From Patagioenas fasciata (lineage: Eukaryota; Chordata; Aves; Columbiformes; Columbidae), in the NCBI RefSeq assembly GCF_037038585.1, contig NC_092520.1:193757604-193821603 (forward strand): DNA of 64,000 nucleotides, in the 5' to 3' direction. How positions within the stretch are numbered: position 1 is the stretch's first letter; each line of letters opens with the position of its first letter. This document shows positions 36,103 through 50,242 of the stretch, piece after piece. Below the pieces are notes generated by a model that saw nothing but the letters and a program-made list of their open reading frames with translations, made no database searches and had not been told where the DNA came from. The position numbers and the translations under genes are program-made.

Positions 36103-39100
36103 GCACGTCTCTCTCTAGTAAATACATTTTGATACAACAAAACTGCCCATGGAATACAAGGTTTCTCTATGTAACCATCATATTTCTGTAAGCTGCATTA
36201 CAGACTGGTCATCGCCTCCGTCTCACTGTTTCTTATCTTCCATGAAAACCTCTCTAAGTTGACCTTGGAGGTTCTTCAGGACTTCTGCTATGATGTCTTC
36301 TCCAGGTTTGGTTCGTTTTGGCTTTCATAGGGCTCAAAGCAAGTGGCTCCTGAGAACTGTCATGCTGAGAAGTGACGGGATTGTGATACAGTTCACACCT
36401 AATAGGTCTGTCACCGCTCCAGACTACCTGACCAACCAAACAGGGAAAAGCGCACAGCTGGCTTGTGTGATGCAGCTCCGCATACACGTTCCTTCTAATG
36501 CAGTAAGAAGGGCATAGAGCAGCAGCGTCTCAGGAGGGTCGAATGCCTCACCCGTTTCCTTGTGTGTTCATGAGATATGGATTTCATCCCAGTGCTTGCT
36601 ACCCGTTTTCTCCAACCTGCAGGAAACGCCTTCAAATGCCCATTTTATTACCTCTTCCTCCAAGGAGGTTTGTGTCCTGTATCCCCGTGGCTGAGACCCA
36701 GTGGGAGCATTCTCCGCACATTTTGGGTAGCTTGTGCAGTGAAGAGCAAATACTGGGGCTAAGGAACGCGCTTTGTTCTTGTTTATTTTTTTACTGCGTC
36801 TTGTTCTAACCATCTCCATTTGGCAAACTTCAGGAAACACTAATTTAAACATTTAAATGTGGAAATCACCTCAGCGCTTGCTACCCGTTTTTCTCCAGCC
36901 TGCAGGAAATGCCTTCAAATGGCCATTTTCTTACCTGTGTCCTTAGCGGAAATTCTTGCAGCTCAACACGTGCCTTCTGCAGCATGTGCAACTGCCTAGA
37001 AGTAGTTGTCATGTCATATGAGCAAGCCGTGTTCGAAGGTGGTCAGAATTGAAAATGCCTTCTTTTGAAAGTGTGTACACAGGATACAGAGCTTTATCTT
37101 CTTGATATTGGTCACCTACTAAAGGGCCCAGGCTGGATTTGGGGAGCGTATTAGGGGAAGAACATAATAGCGGTTTAGGGCAAAAGCATTTTTTAGCTGC
37201 TAGGGTGTATGCTGCACGTGAGTCAGCTCACCTTGCTGGTTCCTGGTCAACTTGGTGTGCACCAGGACCCCCAGGACATACTCTGCCACGTTGCTTTCCA
37301 GAAGCCTGGTCTAGCTGCTTTGGATCACAAGTCCCAAAGTGCGGATGCGTCCCGGGATGCTTCACGCCCGTACCCCTGCCATCCACAGTCGGTCCCACGC
37401 TCTTGCCGCGCGTCTCCTGTTGCCGCTGCCATGAGGATGAGGAGGGCATGTTTCCTTCAGCCCAAGCCGCGGTGCAGGTGGAAAGGCTCTCTCTTGTTAC
37501 GGGACAGGGACAAAGAGGATGCACCCTGGTGACAGAGTCCAGAGGTGGAGTTTCCGTAGAACTCCATCCCTTGCCTTTTTTCCCTGACTCCAGCTTTTTC
37601 ACACCAACTTTGTTCTTCACAGAGTACCTGGCTAAAAGGTGGTGGTTGGTACTGTCTTTTAGACCCCAGCCTCTAAAACATGGAGGAGAAACTCCAAGAA
37701 ACAGAGCAGATCAGAAGAGTGCCACCCAGGGGGTTGCAGTTACATCCTGCCCACTTCCCACTCTTCCTGGCGTGCCTTAGACACTTGGTAGAGACAAGAA
37801 AGCTGTCCTTCTGCCTCCTCGGGCCAGTCTTCTTGTCTCTCTGGCTCCAAATCTGTGAAGCAAAGCCAGGAGAAGCCCAAAATCCAAACCCAAGCTGTTG
37901 TGTTACATTTTCTAGAAGGGAGGCAGGGAGGCAAGGAAGGAAGTGTCACAGAGGAGCGATTGAGGGTCCTGCTTGCCCCAGAGCTGTGTTTCAACCACTT
38001 AAAGAAGAGTGTGACTTCACAGAGGTTGATGGCAAGGTTCACCCTTTCACTGCATGGAGGAAATGTGCCAAGAAGAGCTGGGTGAGAGTCATTTTAGAAT
38101 GGCCATTTTATTACCTGTGTCCCTAGAGGAAATTCTTGCAGCTCAACATGTGCCTTTTGCAGCGTGTGCAACCGGGTAGAAGCCAAAGGGCGGTGACAGG
38201 AGCCTTTGGAATGAAGTTTCTGCTCTTGGTATCGAACGCACATCAGGCTTTAGGCTAAAACAGCTACTGTCTGAGGTAATGTCAATCCTATATATTTACC
38301 CTTAAAGTAGGGAAACAGTACTAGTCTCAGTTCACAAATGTGGAAAGGTGGCACAAACATATCTAGTGACCCTCAGAAGTCCACATAGAAAGAATGGCGG
38401 AGAAAAGGAAACAAAGTCTCAGCCCTCCACGTATTCATAGACCCAGTTTTAGAAATTCACAAAACCCAACAAGACCACCACTATAGCCGATTAGAATACC
38501 ACAGTCTTTAGTTATTCATAGTAATGTACAGAACACTCCATGATCAATTTTTCTTTTATTAAGATGTTGATTACATCTCAAAAGAAAGCGACACAGGAAG
38601 CATCTTCTTGGCATTCTCAGGTTTATTTTACTGTTATTAATTTCAGGTGGAAAGGAGGGAATGTATTGATGAACATCTCCAAGTTCAACGTTAAGTCCGT
38701 AACAGATCAAGTGGCAGAATCAAGGCGGTTCTTTCTAAAACCTCTCTGAAACTTGCTAAATCTGCAGTTACAGAGGCTTTCTGGAATGTATCAAACAAAA
38801 GAGGAGGTAGAAATAACTGGAAATTGGTGACTCGCAACTGGCTAAAGTAATACATTCCTTTGTTTGAGTGAGCAGAACGTCGGATGTGACTGTGCAGTGA
38901 GAGAACAACCACAACAGGTAAGTAGTGCCCTGACGCAGCAGCAGCAGCAGCAGCAGCAGCAAGTCTTCTTCCTTTGGCACCTGGCGGGGCCACGGTCCCC
39001 TCACAGCTGCAGCCAGGGCTCACATCCACGCCGGACACCCTGCTCAGCAGGAGTGAGGCTCGCACAGCTGGATCCTGCCTCAGTTGCTCAGCCGCCAGGT

Positions 39101-39263
39101 TTTCTTGCTTGGCATTGGATTCTTGCAGCTCCTTCAGACGGGCCCTCATCTTGTGCAGCCGCAGACGTTGTTGACAGCAGGGGTGCTCTCCATACGTTTG
39201 TTGGGAGCTTGTGCAGTTCAGCCAAATATACCTACCTACCCACCTGACTCACCAACTCTCTGA

Positions 39264-39665
39264 CCCTATCGGCTCAAAAGCCTGTGGGAAAATTTTGGAA
39301 ACTTGCAAACCCGTATGGGAAACCAAAGTGCACTCAGTACACAGCTACCTACACTAGAAACTAACTAACAAACAAAATAACGAACTCGCTAACAAACAAA
39401 CAAACTCTTTTGCCCTACTGGCTCAAAAACCTATGGGAAAATTTCGGAAACCTGCAAACCCGTATGGGAAAAAAAAGTGCACTCAGTACACAGCTACCTA
39501 CACTAGAAACTAACAAACTAACTAACTAACTATCAAACTAGCTAACTCACTAAGTAACAAACTAACAAACTAACTAACTAACAAACTAACTAACTCGCTA
39601 AGTAACAAACTAACAAACAAACTAACTGACTAACTTGCAAACTAACCAACTAACAAACAAACTCT
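39264..39665. repeat. 149-bp minisatellite pair plus tetranucleotide tract (copy 5)
   Basis: Same length and form as copy 2. Confidence 0.85.
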
Positions 39666-40102
39666 GGACCGTCCGGCCGAGCCAACGTGAGGGTGGCAAC
39701 ACGAGGGCGACTTCCTCAGTCAGCTCTTCAACCTGCCTTGAGAAAGAGGGGGGGAAAAGACGGGCATTAAGTACAAGGCTGAGAGGAGAACAAGCAACTC
39801 GTGCTTTGCCGGGATAGGCAATCCCCATCCACAGTTCTCCTCTGCAGGGTTCCTTAGGGCTGGGTATTAGGCTTTGATGTTTTGCCATCAATGATTTAGA
39901 TTGTGCGAGTTCGGGGAGGCTTCACGGGACACAGGGGCTTTTGACTCAACTGCCGTACAAATCTATGCTTCAAGGGCCGGGCCTGGGTACAGCTACAGTA
40001 AGAACAGAGAGTAAAACCGAACCAGAGTAAAGGAAGGAGGAACCAAGAGAAAGACCAAGACAAGCACAAAGACAAAGGCAAGTGGAAGAACTGTTTTACA
40101 AT

Positions 40103-40301
40103 GGGCGCGGTGAAATACTGGCACAGGTGGCCCAAACAGGTGGTAGATGCCCCATCCCTGGAAACATTCAAGGCCAGGCTGGATGGGCCTCTGAGTAACC
40201 TGATCTCATTGAAGGTGTCCCTGCTGCTTGCAGGGGGGTTGGATTAGGTGACCTTGGAAGGTCCCTTCCAACCCAAACTCGTCTTTGATTCTAGGATTCT
40301 A
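40103..40301 (+). mobile_element. CR1 LINE 3'-end fragment (copy 5)
   Basis: Same insertion, at the same place in the unit. Confidence 0.88.
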
Positions 40302-40735
40302 AGTGCCAAATGAAAACCGCCAACCCTGGAGTGCTCTTTGCCTCCAGACATCTGCCTTCTCCCAAGGGAAGGTGAACGCTTCCTCTCTGGAGCCATCTCT
40401 GGGCACCACAGAGATGTTTGCTAGACTCAGAGCAGCATAACAATTGGAAAGAGGGAGAGCAGGCTCTTTCACACACCAGGGCTCCTTGCTCTTCTCGCCC
40501 CACCTGGCTTGGCTCAGTCGCCTGCTCCTGAGCTCTCTGGTTCCAGCCTCCTCCGCCGCTTGCAGGGCTGGCAATCGCCCTCCTCTTCGCAGGGGAGTTT
40601 TCTCTTCCGGGGGGAAGGATTTCCCCCCTCCCGCGAAGAGCCTGGCAAGCTTTCCGTCCAAAAGGATTGTTAGGTAGGTAAAGCCATGACAAACAGGAAT
40701 CAATTCTACTCTAAATCACAGCTAGCTCATGTTAC

Positions 40736-43337
40736 CTGCTCTGCCCAGAGGAGCTGTTCTGGCCTTCGCTTCCTGCAGCGACTGCAGGCACCTGCAATGG
40801 AAACGTAGAAGATGACCGCTGCCCGTTTTCCAGCTCAGCTCTAAAAGGCAGATCCCTTGGATGGCTTTGCTCAGCCCAGCTGTGCCACTTCTGCTGGCAT
40901 CACTGCACCAAGAGTGATGGCCAACCTGCATCAGCCTCACTCTGCACTTGTGCAAAGCGGCAGGTTGGTGGATGAACTTGCTTGTCCCTACAGTGGCAAT
41001 CCCACCTTCTGAGGGGGGAGGCATTCTCTCATGCTGTTTGTGGACCTCACCTACCTGGGCACTTTCCGCCCCTGCTCCTGCTGCCGGCGACTCCTCGGCC
41101 CCTCCAGCGGCGAGCCCAGCCCCCTCTTCCTCCTCCTCCCGCTCCTCCTCGGCCTCAAAGAGTTCCTCGCGGTGGTGAATGAGGAACTCTACCAGCTGGG
41201 TGACCTGCACACAGTAACCCATTGGTTTCCAACACACTGGCTGCAAATGGCTCCAACGGCCCTTCCCACCCCTCATCCTGCCTTGCGCACAGAAAGCTGC
41301 AGCTGGGCGGCCGCTCTTCCCAGCAGCTCCCCTGCCAGCATTGGCTGAAGAGAGGAGGCAGCCAGGAACCTCTGAAGAGCAAAGCTGGCGTGGGCCTGGA
41401 AGGCTGCAGCGGGTTGGGAAACGCAGCGTACCTTCGCTGTCACCCGCACCAGCGTGTCCAGAGGGAGGGTGTCCTCCTCTGGCGGGCCGAGGAGGTTGGG
41501 CCCCACGCAGATGGCCAGGTTGCTGGCTGACATCTTGGTGATGGTGGCGTTGCTGCTGATGTTCTGCAGCAGCCGCAGCAAGGTGTTGAGGAGGAGGAGG
41601 TTGGCCTCGGGTAACTTGCGGGCCACCCTGTGGGAACAGGAACCCAACGTTCAGAGATGAAGTTGGTGTTGTCAAGACTGGTGTCCCATGCTGATGTCAG
41701 CCAAGCCCACCCCAGGGAAGCCTCCTTGGCCAAGCCGGCTCTACAGCAGAGGGGCTGCCTTCCCTGAGATATTGCCACCTCCCTCCCTGCCTGCCCTTCT
41801 GGCCAGAGTCCCTTTGCACAAGGAGCCAGCCCCAACGCCTGCATCTTTTTCAGGCGGGCTGTGGCTTTGCAGGCAAGTGCCGGGCTCTGCCAGTCCCTGC
41901 GGAGCAGCCAGGCTGCTGGCCACACTTACTCTTTCAGCCCCACCAGCCTCTCCTCCCTGCTGCTCTTCTGCAGGGCGGCCATCCACTCCTGGTAGAGCTC
42001 CGCCACGAGGAGCTTGGAGGGGATCTTGCGCAGGAAGTCCTGCAACGCCAAGGGCTGCGTGTCAGGCTGTGAGCGCTGCTGCCGGGAGCACGGGCAGCAA
42101 TCCCAGCACGCTGGGTGCCGAGCAGCTCCTGGCTTTGGGCTCCTGCTCGGGCAGGTGCCCGTCAGCGGCGCCAGAGGCGGGAGCTGCGGGACTCCAGGTC
42201 AGCAGGGCTCACCTTCAAGATGACAGCCAGGACGTGCACCGGCTGGCTCGCCAGGTGGACCTCGGTCCCGCTGTCCAGGGCCTCCCTGATCTCACGGGAG
42301 GCACGCTCGCTGGCTGCCAGCCGGAAGATCCCCTCCGTGGATGGCCCCTGTTCTTGCAGCAGAGCCAGCAGGTCCTGCAGGGGAGGAAGGAGGACGTTGC
42401 TGGTCTGGAGACAGGCCCTGGGAGAGGCCGAGCTTCCTCAGGGGCAGGAGTGAGTGGGGATGGGTCTGCTGCCCTCACTGGGGCAGAACAGAGGGCTGGC
42501 TGGAGATAGGTGACGTGGAGAGGAGCGCGCTTTGCCCCCAGGACTCATCTGGGATGCCTGCCATGGGGACAGTGCCTCTCCAGAGGAGCCAGCAGGATGG
42601 GGACCCCCTGGCCGGGCTTGCTTACCTGCATGGGCTGGGGCAGCATGCCGTCCCGGCTGCAGAGATCCGCCAGGGGCCGGCCAAAGAGAAGTCCCGTGCG
42701 GGCAGAGCCCGACGGCCCCGGTGCCTCTGCAGCCGCCGAGGTCCCTGGCCGCACAAAGTGCCAGGGCAGCCACCTCCTCCTCCTGCTGCGGGCGCCACCA
42801 TCTGCCAAGGAGAAGAGAGCAAAGAGAGGTGGAGCAGAAGCGCCTGGCCAGCGCTCCTGGACCCTGGAGCGCACGGGAGAAGTGTCCTTTGGCAAAGAGG
42901 GATCCCGAGGGCTCAGGTCTCTCCTGCCGCAGAGTAACGGGGACAGAGGTGCCCTGCGGGAAGGGCAGCAGCAGCCCCAGTGCAGCCTGAGTGCCCGTCT
43001 GCAAGAGGAGGAGGGAAGGGCCGTCCTGCCCTAGTCTTCTCCAAACTCACCAGCCAACTGGCCACTTCCAGCGTTGGGCACGCGTGGGTGCTGGGGCTCA
43101 GGCTCAAGCTCGTCCCTGCGGAGCAGATGGCGTCGGGCGTGAGAAAATCGGCTGCTGCACGGTCCGGCTGTTCTGGGGTGTCCCCGAGCCGTGCCTGGGG
43201 GGAGCCTACCTGGAGCCGCGGCAGCAATTCACCTGGCCCATCGCCACAGAACCAAGAGCTGCCTCTCGAAGGGCACGCTTGCGGGGCGCGAGGTGGTGGA
43301 AAAATCTGGCGAAGAGCGCCCCAGTGCCGTCCCGGTG
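40736..43337 (-). CDS. Rho GTPase-activating protein 20-like gene, copy 5
   Basis: Same gene in unit 5. Exons: 43210-43337 (tentative), 43051-43115, 42626-42801, 42213-42374, 41930-42039, 41432-41627, 41055-41204, 40736-40791 (tentative). Open and identical to copy 2 as far as I can see. It may be the same physical locus as copy 2 if the sequence right of the gap is a false duplication. Confidence 0.82.
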
Positions 43338-46300
43338 CTTCAGGGTAAGAGCTTGGCTCTTACCCCTGACACTCCGAGTTGGCACAGAAGCGTTGCCGGG
43401 ACAGCGCCGGGTCAACAGAGCCCAACATTCTGAGCCCAGTGGTGGGGGAGGGGCACTGGGGGCTCTCCCCACTATGCCCATGTCTCTCGCGCACTGGGAG
43501 CCCAGCCCTGGGCACAGCACTTCAGGCCTGGCCTCAGCAGCGCTGAGCAGAGGGGAAGGGTCCCCTCCCTCCAGCTGCTGGCAAGGCTTTGCCCCGTGCA
43601 GCCCAGGGCACCACTGGCTGCCGCCTTGGGCCAGGGCCACCTCGCTGGCTCCTGCTCAACTTGCCGTCCACCAGGAGCCCAGGACCTTTTGTGCCACGCT
43701 CTTTGCCAGCAGCCCTGCCAAGCTGCTTTGGGTCGCAAGTCCGTGCGCACGTGTCCCAGGATGCTTCATGCCCGTAGCATTGCCAGACATTTCTCCGCAT
43801 TTCCTAGGCAAGAACTCACCAGTGCTATCATCCTGGCTGGCCGATTGATAATGGACACCCACAATGAACCTCCTTTGTATTCCAGCCCCCAATCCTCACT
43901 CACAGGCTCTCAACTACACCTCCCATAACCGTAAGGGCTGCCAAGTCAAACCTCTCCCTTACATACCCTGCGACTCCCCCGACCTCACCTGCCCTGTCTG
44001 TCCCTCCTCAATCGCCCGCTCAGCCCTCCCGAGCACTCATGCTCTCTTACCATTCTGCACCAGGGACAGGAAAGCGTGTGTGCACAAGTTCCAGCTTCAC
44101 AAGAGAGCATGGTCGCCTGAAGTATGACGTAAATACGGCATTGGCATGGCAGCGTGAGCGATTACTTACAAAAAATAGATGTTTTTCCTCGGTCTGGTGA
44201 CACGCAACAGCTGACAGCACATGAGCTTTCCGTAAGAATCTCTCCAAGCCCTTCCATTTCTCCCTGGATATTGCCAAGGCACCTGAGTCGCATTTGGACA
44301 GGGACAGCCATAGCCCGCTCCATGAGGCTCTGCAAACAAAACATCGCTCTTTCCCGTGGCACGTGTCAGCTGAATCCTGGAGATCTAGGCTGGGAACTCC
44401 ACTAAGTCACCTTTGACGTACGATAGAGTAGTAGTTTTTGAGAAGGAGCCGGAGGTGCTGAGGCCACCCACTCCAGCACCAGATACCAAATTGGGCATTC
44501 AGCTCCTCCCAATTTACACAGCTCTATTGCAGCTTTGCATGTGAAAGAATTGCCAAGATCCCATTCTAGTTAGCGGAGAAAGGACTTATTCCTGCTGTCC
44601 TTAAGCAGACATCTTTAGGACACCTTTAGACTTAAGGGAGTGTATCGACTGAGGCCTATGTTGGATTTCCTACACGCAGGCAGCTTAATGCCGTTTCAGA
44701 TGCCGTAACGAAACCAGCACCTAGGGATCAGCAGATGTGACGCAGGACCTAGGGATAGTCTGGCCCTTCTGAGGGGACAGCCGGAGCTCAGAAAACATCC
44801 CCTCTAGAATCTCAGGTCATTCCCAAACCATGCCCAGGGAGGGGTTCTGTCATCGACCCCTTGCTGCCCACTCACTCTAACGGCTTTGTGGAAACCAAGT
44901 CCCAACACAGACGCCCAAGTCACAGTGAACCGAACCCCAGCCTGGTTGTAGTTCCCTCTTGCGCCAGGGAGGTTTGTGTCCTGTATCCCCATAGCTGAGA
45001 CCCAGTGGGAGCATTCTCCGCACATTTTGGGTAGCTTGTGCCGTTAAGAGCAAATATTGGGGGCTGAGGAACACGCTTTGATCTTGTTTATTTTTTTACT
45101 GTGTCTTGTTCTAACCATCTCCATTTGGCAAGTTTCAAAAAACACAATGGACTTAGTGAAACAAGCTTTTGACCTTTGAAGAAAGGATGTGTCTCATGTC
45201 TGTTTACCGCAAAGAAACACTCTTTTATTGAAGAAAATGTATTAATATATAACATATCTAAATACTACAAGACATCGGCCAAAGTGAAGAGACATTTTTA
45301 AAGCAGGCATGAAACAGCAAATACGTAGCTCCACCCGTCGCTCCTGCCTTCTGTTTAATACCTGAGTGAGTTTCACAGGCAGCGTCTGGTCAACCGGCGT
45401 GCTGAAAGCAACAGGTTGTGCCCACAGCAAAGCGCCTGACTGCCTGCAGCTAATTCATTGTGGCCTACCCATTTACCACTGGCGTGATTTTAGGAGCGCC
45501 AAGCAAGCGACCGCTCTTCGTGTGCTGTCGAGCACCAACACAGTCTGAGATGAAGAATCTCGCTTTTTCACATCACCTTTCGGATTACGTCTTTTCATTC
45601 TATCGTGAAGCACGTCTCTCTCTAGTAAATACATTTTGATACAACAAAACTGCCCATGGAATACAAGGTTTCTCTATGTAACCATCATATTTCTGTAAGC
45701 TGCATTACAGACTGGTCATCGCCTCCGTCTCACTGTTTCTTATCTTCCATGAAAACCTCTCTAAGTTGACCTTGGAGGTTCTTCAGGACTTCTGCTATGA
45801 TGTCTTCTCCAGGTTTGGTTCGTTTTGGCTTTCATAGGGCTCAAAGCAAGTGGCTCCTGAGAACTGTCATGCTGAGAAGTGACGGGATTGTGATACAGTT
45901 CACACCTAATAGGTCTGTCACCGCTCCAGACTACCTGACCAACCAAACAGGGAAAAGCGCACAGCTGGCTTGTGTGATGCAGCTCCGCATACACGTTCCT
46001 TCTAATGCAGTAAGAAGGGCATAGAGCAGCAGCGTCTCAGGAGGGTCGAATGCCTCACCCGTTTCCTTGTGTGTTCATGAGATATGGATTTCATCCCAGT
46101 GCTTGCTACCCGTTTTCTCCAACCTGCAGGAAACGCCTTCAAATGCCCATTTTATTACCTCTTCCTCCAAGGAGGTTTGTGTCCTGTATCCCCGTGGCTG
46201 AGACCCAGTGGGAGCATTCTCCGCACATTTTGGGTAGCTTGTGCAGTGAAGAGCAAATACTGGGGCTAAGGAACGCGCTTTGTTCTTGTTTATTTTTTTA

Positions 46301-48770
46301 CTGCGTCTTGTTCTAACCATCTCCATTTGGCAAACTTCAGGAAACACTAATTTAAACATTTAAATGTGGAAATCACCTCAGCGCTTGCTACCCGTTTTTC
46401 TCCAGCCTGCAGGAAATGCCTTCAAATGGCCATTTTCTTACCTGTGTCCTTAGCGGAAATTCTTGCAGCTCAACACGTGCCTTCTGCAGCATGTGCAACT
46501 GCCTAGAAGTAGTTGTCATGTCATATGAGCAAGCCGTGTTCGAAGGTGGTCAGAATTGAAAATGCCTTCTTTTGAAAGTGTGTACACAGGATACAGAGCT
46601 TTATCTTCTTGATATTGGTCACCTACTAAAGGGCCCAGGCTGGATTTGGGGAGCGTATTAGGGGAAGAACATAATAGCGGTTTAGGGCAAAAGCATTTTT
46701 TAGCTGCTAGGGTGTATGCTGCACGTGAGTCAGCTCACCTTGCTGGTTCCTGGTCAACTTGGTGTGCACCAGGACCCCCAGGACATACTCTGCCACGTTG
46801 CTTTCCAGAAGCCTGGTCTAGCTGCTTTGGATCACAAGTCCCAAAGTGCGGATGCGTCCCGGGATGCTTCACGCCCGTACCCCTGCCATCCACAGTCGGT
46901 CCCACGCTCTTGCCGCGCGTCTCCTGTTGCCACTGCCATGAGGATGAGGAGGGCATGTTTCCTTCAGCCCAAGCCGCGGTGCAGGTGGAAAGGCTCTCTC
47001 TTGTTACGGGACAGGGACAAAGAGGATGCACCCTGGTGACAGAGTCCAGAGGTGGAGTTTCCGTAGAACTCCATCCCTTGCCTTTTTTCCCTGACTCCAG
47101 CTTTTTCACACCAACTTTGTTCTTCACAGAGTACCTGGCTAAAAGGTGGTGGTTGGTACTGTCTTTTAGACCCCAGCCTCTAAAACATGGAGGAGAAACT
47201 CCAAGAAACAGAGCAGATCAGAAGAGTGCCACCCAGGGGGTTGCAGTTACATCCTGCCCACTTCCCACTCTTCCTGGCGTGCCTTAGACACTTGGTAGAG
47301 ACAAGAAAGCTGTCCTTCTGCCTCCTCGGGCCAGTCTTCTTGTCTCTCTGGCTCCAAATCTGTGAAGCAAAGCCAGGAGAAGCCCAAAATCCAAACCCAA
47401 GCTGTTGTGTTACATTTTCTAGAAGGGAGGCAGGGAGGCAAGGAAGGAAGTGTCACAGAGGAGCGATTGAGGGTCCTGCTTGCCCCAGAGCTGTGTTTCA
47501 ACCACTTAAAGAAGAGTGTGACTTCACAGAGGTTGATGGCAAGGTTCACCCTTTCACTGCATGGAGGAAATGTGCCAAGAAGAGCTGGGTGAGAGTCATT
47601 TTAGAATGGCCATTTTATTACCTGTGTCCCTAGAGGAAATTCTTGCAGCTCAACATGTGCCTTTTGCAGCGTGTGCAACCGGGTAGAAGCCAAAGGGCGG
47701 TGACAGGAGCCTTTGGAATGAAGTTTCTGCTCTTGGTATCGAACGCACATCAGGCTTTAGGCTAAAACAGCTACTGTCTGAGGTAATGTCAATCCTATAT
47801 ATTTACCCTTAAAGTAGGGAAACAGTACTAGTCTCAGTTCACAAATGTGGAAAGGTGGCACAAACATATCTAGTGACCCTCAGAAGTCCACATAGAAAGA
47901 ATGGCGGAGAAAAGGAAACAAAGTCTCAGCCCTCCACGTATTCATAGACCCAGTTTTAGAAATTCACAAAACCCAACAAGACCACCACTATAGCCGATTA
48001 GAATACCACAGTCTTTAGTTATTCATAGTAATGTACAGAACACTCCATGATCAATTTTTCTTTTATTAAGATGTTGATTACATCTCAAAAGAAAGCGACA
48101 CAGGAAGCATCTTCTTGGCATTCTCAGGTTTATTTTACTGTTATTAATTTCAGGTGGAAAGGAGGGAATGTATTGATGAACATCTCCAAGTTCAACGTTA
48201 AGTCCGTAACAGATCAAGTGGCAGAATCAAGGCGGTTCTTTCTAAAACCTCTCTGAAACTTGCTAAATCTGCAGTTACAGAGGCTTTCTGGAATGTATCA
48301 AACAAAAGAGGAGGTAGAAATAACTGGAAATTGGTGACTCGCAACTGGCTAAAGTAATACATTCCTTTGTTTGAGTGAGCAGAACGTCGGATGTGACTGT
48401 GCAGTGAGAGAACAACCACAACAGGTAAGTAGTGCCCTGACGCAGCAGCAGCAGCAGCAGCAGCAGCAAGTCTTCTTCCTTTGGCACCTGGCGGGGCCAC
48501 GGTCCCCTCACAGCTGCAGCCAGGGCTCACATCCACGCCGGACACCCTGCTCAGCAGGAGTGAGGCTCGCACAGCTGGATCCTGCCTCAGTTGCTCAGCC
48601 GCCAGGTTTTCTTGCTTGGCATTGGATTCTTGCAGCTCCTTCAGACGGGCCCTCATCTTGTGCAGCCGCAGACGTTGTTGACAGCAGGGGTGCTCTCCAT
48701 ACGTTTGTTGGGAGCTTGTGCAGTTCAGCCAAATATACCTACCTACCCACCTGACTCACCAACTCTCTGA

Positions 48771-49172
48771 CCCTATCGGCTCAAAAGCCTGTGGGAAAAT
48801 TTTGGAAACTTGCAAACCCGTATGGGAAACCAAAGTGCACTCAGTACACAGCTACCTACACTAGAAACTAACTAACAAACAAAATAACGAACTCGCTAAC
48901 AAACAAACAAACTCTTTTGCCCTACTGGCTCAAAAACCTATGGGAAAATTTCGGAAACCTGCAAACCCGTATGGGAAAAAAAAGTGCACTCAGTACACAG
49001 CTACCTACACTAGAAACTAACAAACTAACTAACTAACTATCAAACTAGCTAACTCACTAAGTAACAAACTAACAAACTAACTAACTAACAAACTAACTAA
49101 CTCGCTAAGTAACAAACTAACAAACAAACTAACTGACTAACTTGCAAACTAACCAACTAACAAACAAACTCT
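48771..49172. repeat. 149-bp minisatellite pair plus tetranucleotide tract (copy 6)
   Basis: Same length and form as copy 2. Confidence 0.85.
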
Positions 49173-49609
49173 GGACCGTCCGGCCGAGCCAACGTGAGGG
49201 TGGCAACACGAGGGCGACTTCCTCAGTCAGCTCTTCAACCTGCCTTGAGAAAGAGGGGGGGAAAAGACGGGCATTAAGTACAAGGCTGAGAGGAGAACAA
49301 GCAACTCGTGCTTTGCCGGGATAGGCAATCCCCATCCACAGTTCTCCTCTGCAGGGTTCCTTAGGGCTGGGTATTAGGCTTTGATGTTTTGCCATCAATG
49401 ATTTAGATTGTGCGAGTTCGGGGAGGCTTCACGGGACACAGGGGCTTTTGACTCAACTGCCGTACAAATCTATGCTTCAAGGGCCGGGCCTGGGTACAGC
49501 TACAGTAAGAACAGAGAGTAAAACCGAACCAGAGTAAAGGAAGGAGGAACCAAGAGAAAGACCAAGACAAGCACAAAGACAAAGGCAAGTGGAAGAACTG
49601 TTTTACAAT

Positions 49610-49808
49610 GGGCGCGGTGAAATACTGGCACAGGTGGCCCAAACAGGTGGTAGATGCCCCATCCCTGGAAACATTCAAGGCCAGGCTGGATGGGCCTCTG
49701 AGTAACCTGATCTCATTGAAGGTGTCCCTGCTGCTTGCAGGGGGGTTGGATTAGGTGACCTTGGAAGGTCCCTTCCAACCCAAACTCGTCTTTGATTCTA
49801 GGATTCTA
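49610..49808 (+). mobile_element. CR1 LINE 3'-end fragment (copy 6)
   Basis: Same insertion, at the same place in the unit. Confidence 0.88.
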
Positions 49809-50242
49809 AGTGCCAAATGAAAACCGCCAACCCTGGAGTGCTCTTTGCCTCCAGACATCTGCCTTCTCCCAAGGGAAGGTGAACGCTTCCTCTCTGGAGC
49901 CATCTCTGGGCACCACAGAGATGTTTGCTAGACTCAGAGCAGCATAACAATTGGAAAGAGGGAGAGCAGGCTCTTTCACACACCAGGGCTCCTTGCTCTT
50001 CTCGCCCCACCTGGCTTGGCTCAGTCGCCTGCTCCTGAGCTCTCTGGTTCCAGCCTCCTCCGCCGCTTGCAGGGCTGGCAATCGCCCTCCTCTTCGCAGG
50101 GGAGTTTTCTCTTCCGGGGGGAAGGATTTCCCCCCTCCCGCGAAGAGCCTGGCAAGCTTTCCGTCCAAAAGGATTGTTAGGTAGGTAAAGCCATGACAAA
50201 CAGGAATCAATTCTACTCTAAATCACAGCTAGCTCATGTTAC

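Larger units (their letters stand above)
28518..37264. repeat. Tandem-array unit, copy 4, interrupted by an assembly gap
   Basis: This copy is 8,747 bp long. About 773 bp present in the others (equivalent to 44836-45609 in copy 5) are missing and represented by 13 Ns. It is marked by A at 29445 and G at 29733, both shared only with copy 7 (57206, 57494). From about 34820 to the gap it carries about ten single-base indels found in no other copy, most simply explained as errors at a contig end. Confidence 0.96.
37265..46771. repeat. Tandem-array unit, copy 5 (9,507 bp)
   Basis: Full-length copy to the right of the gap. It has the same state as copy 2 at all diagnostic sites I found. It may be a duplicate rendering of copy 2 (see findings). 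Confidence 0.96.
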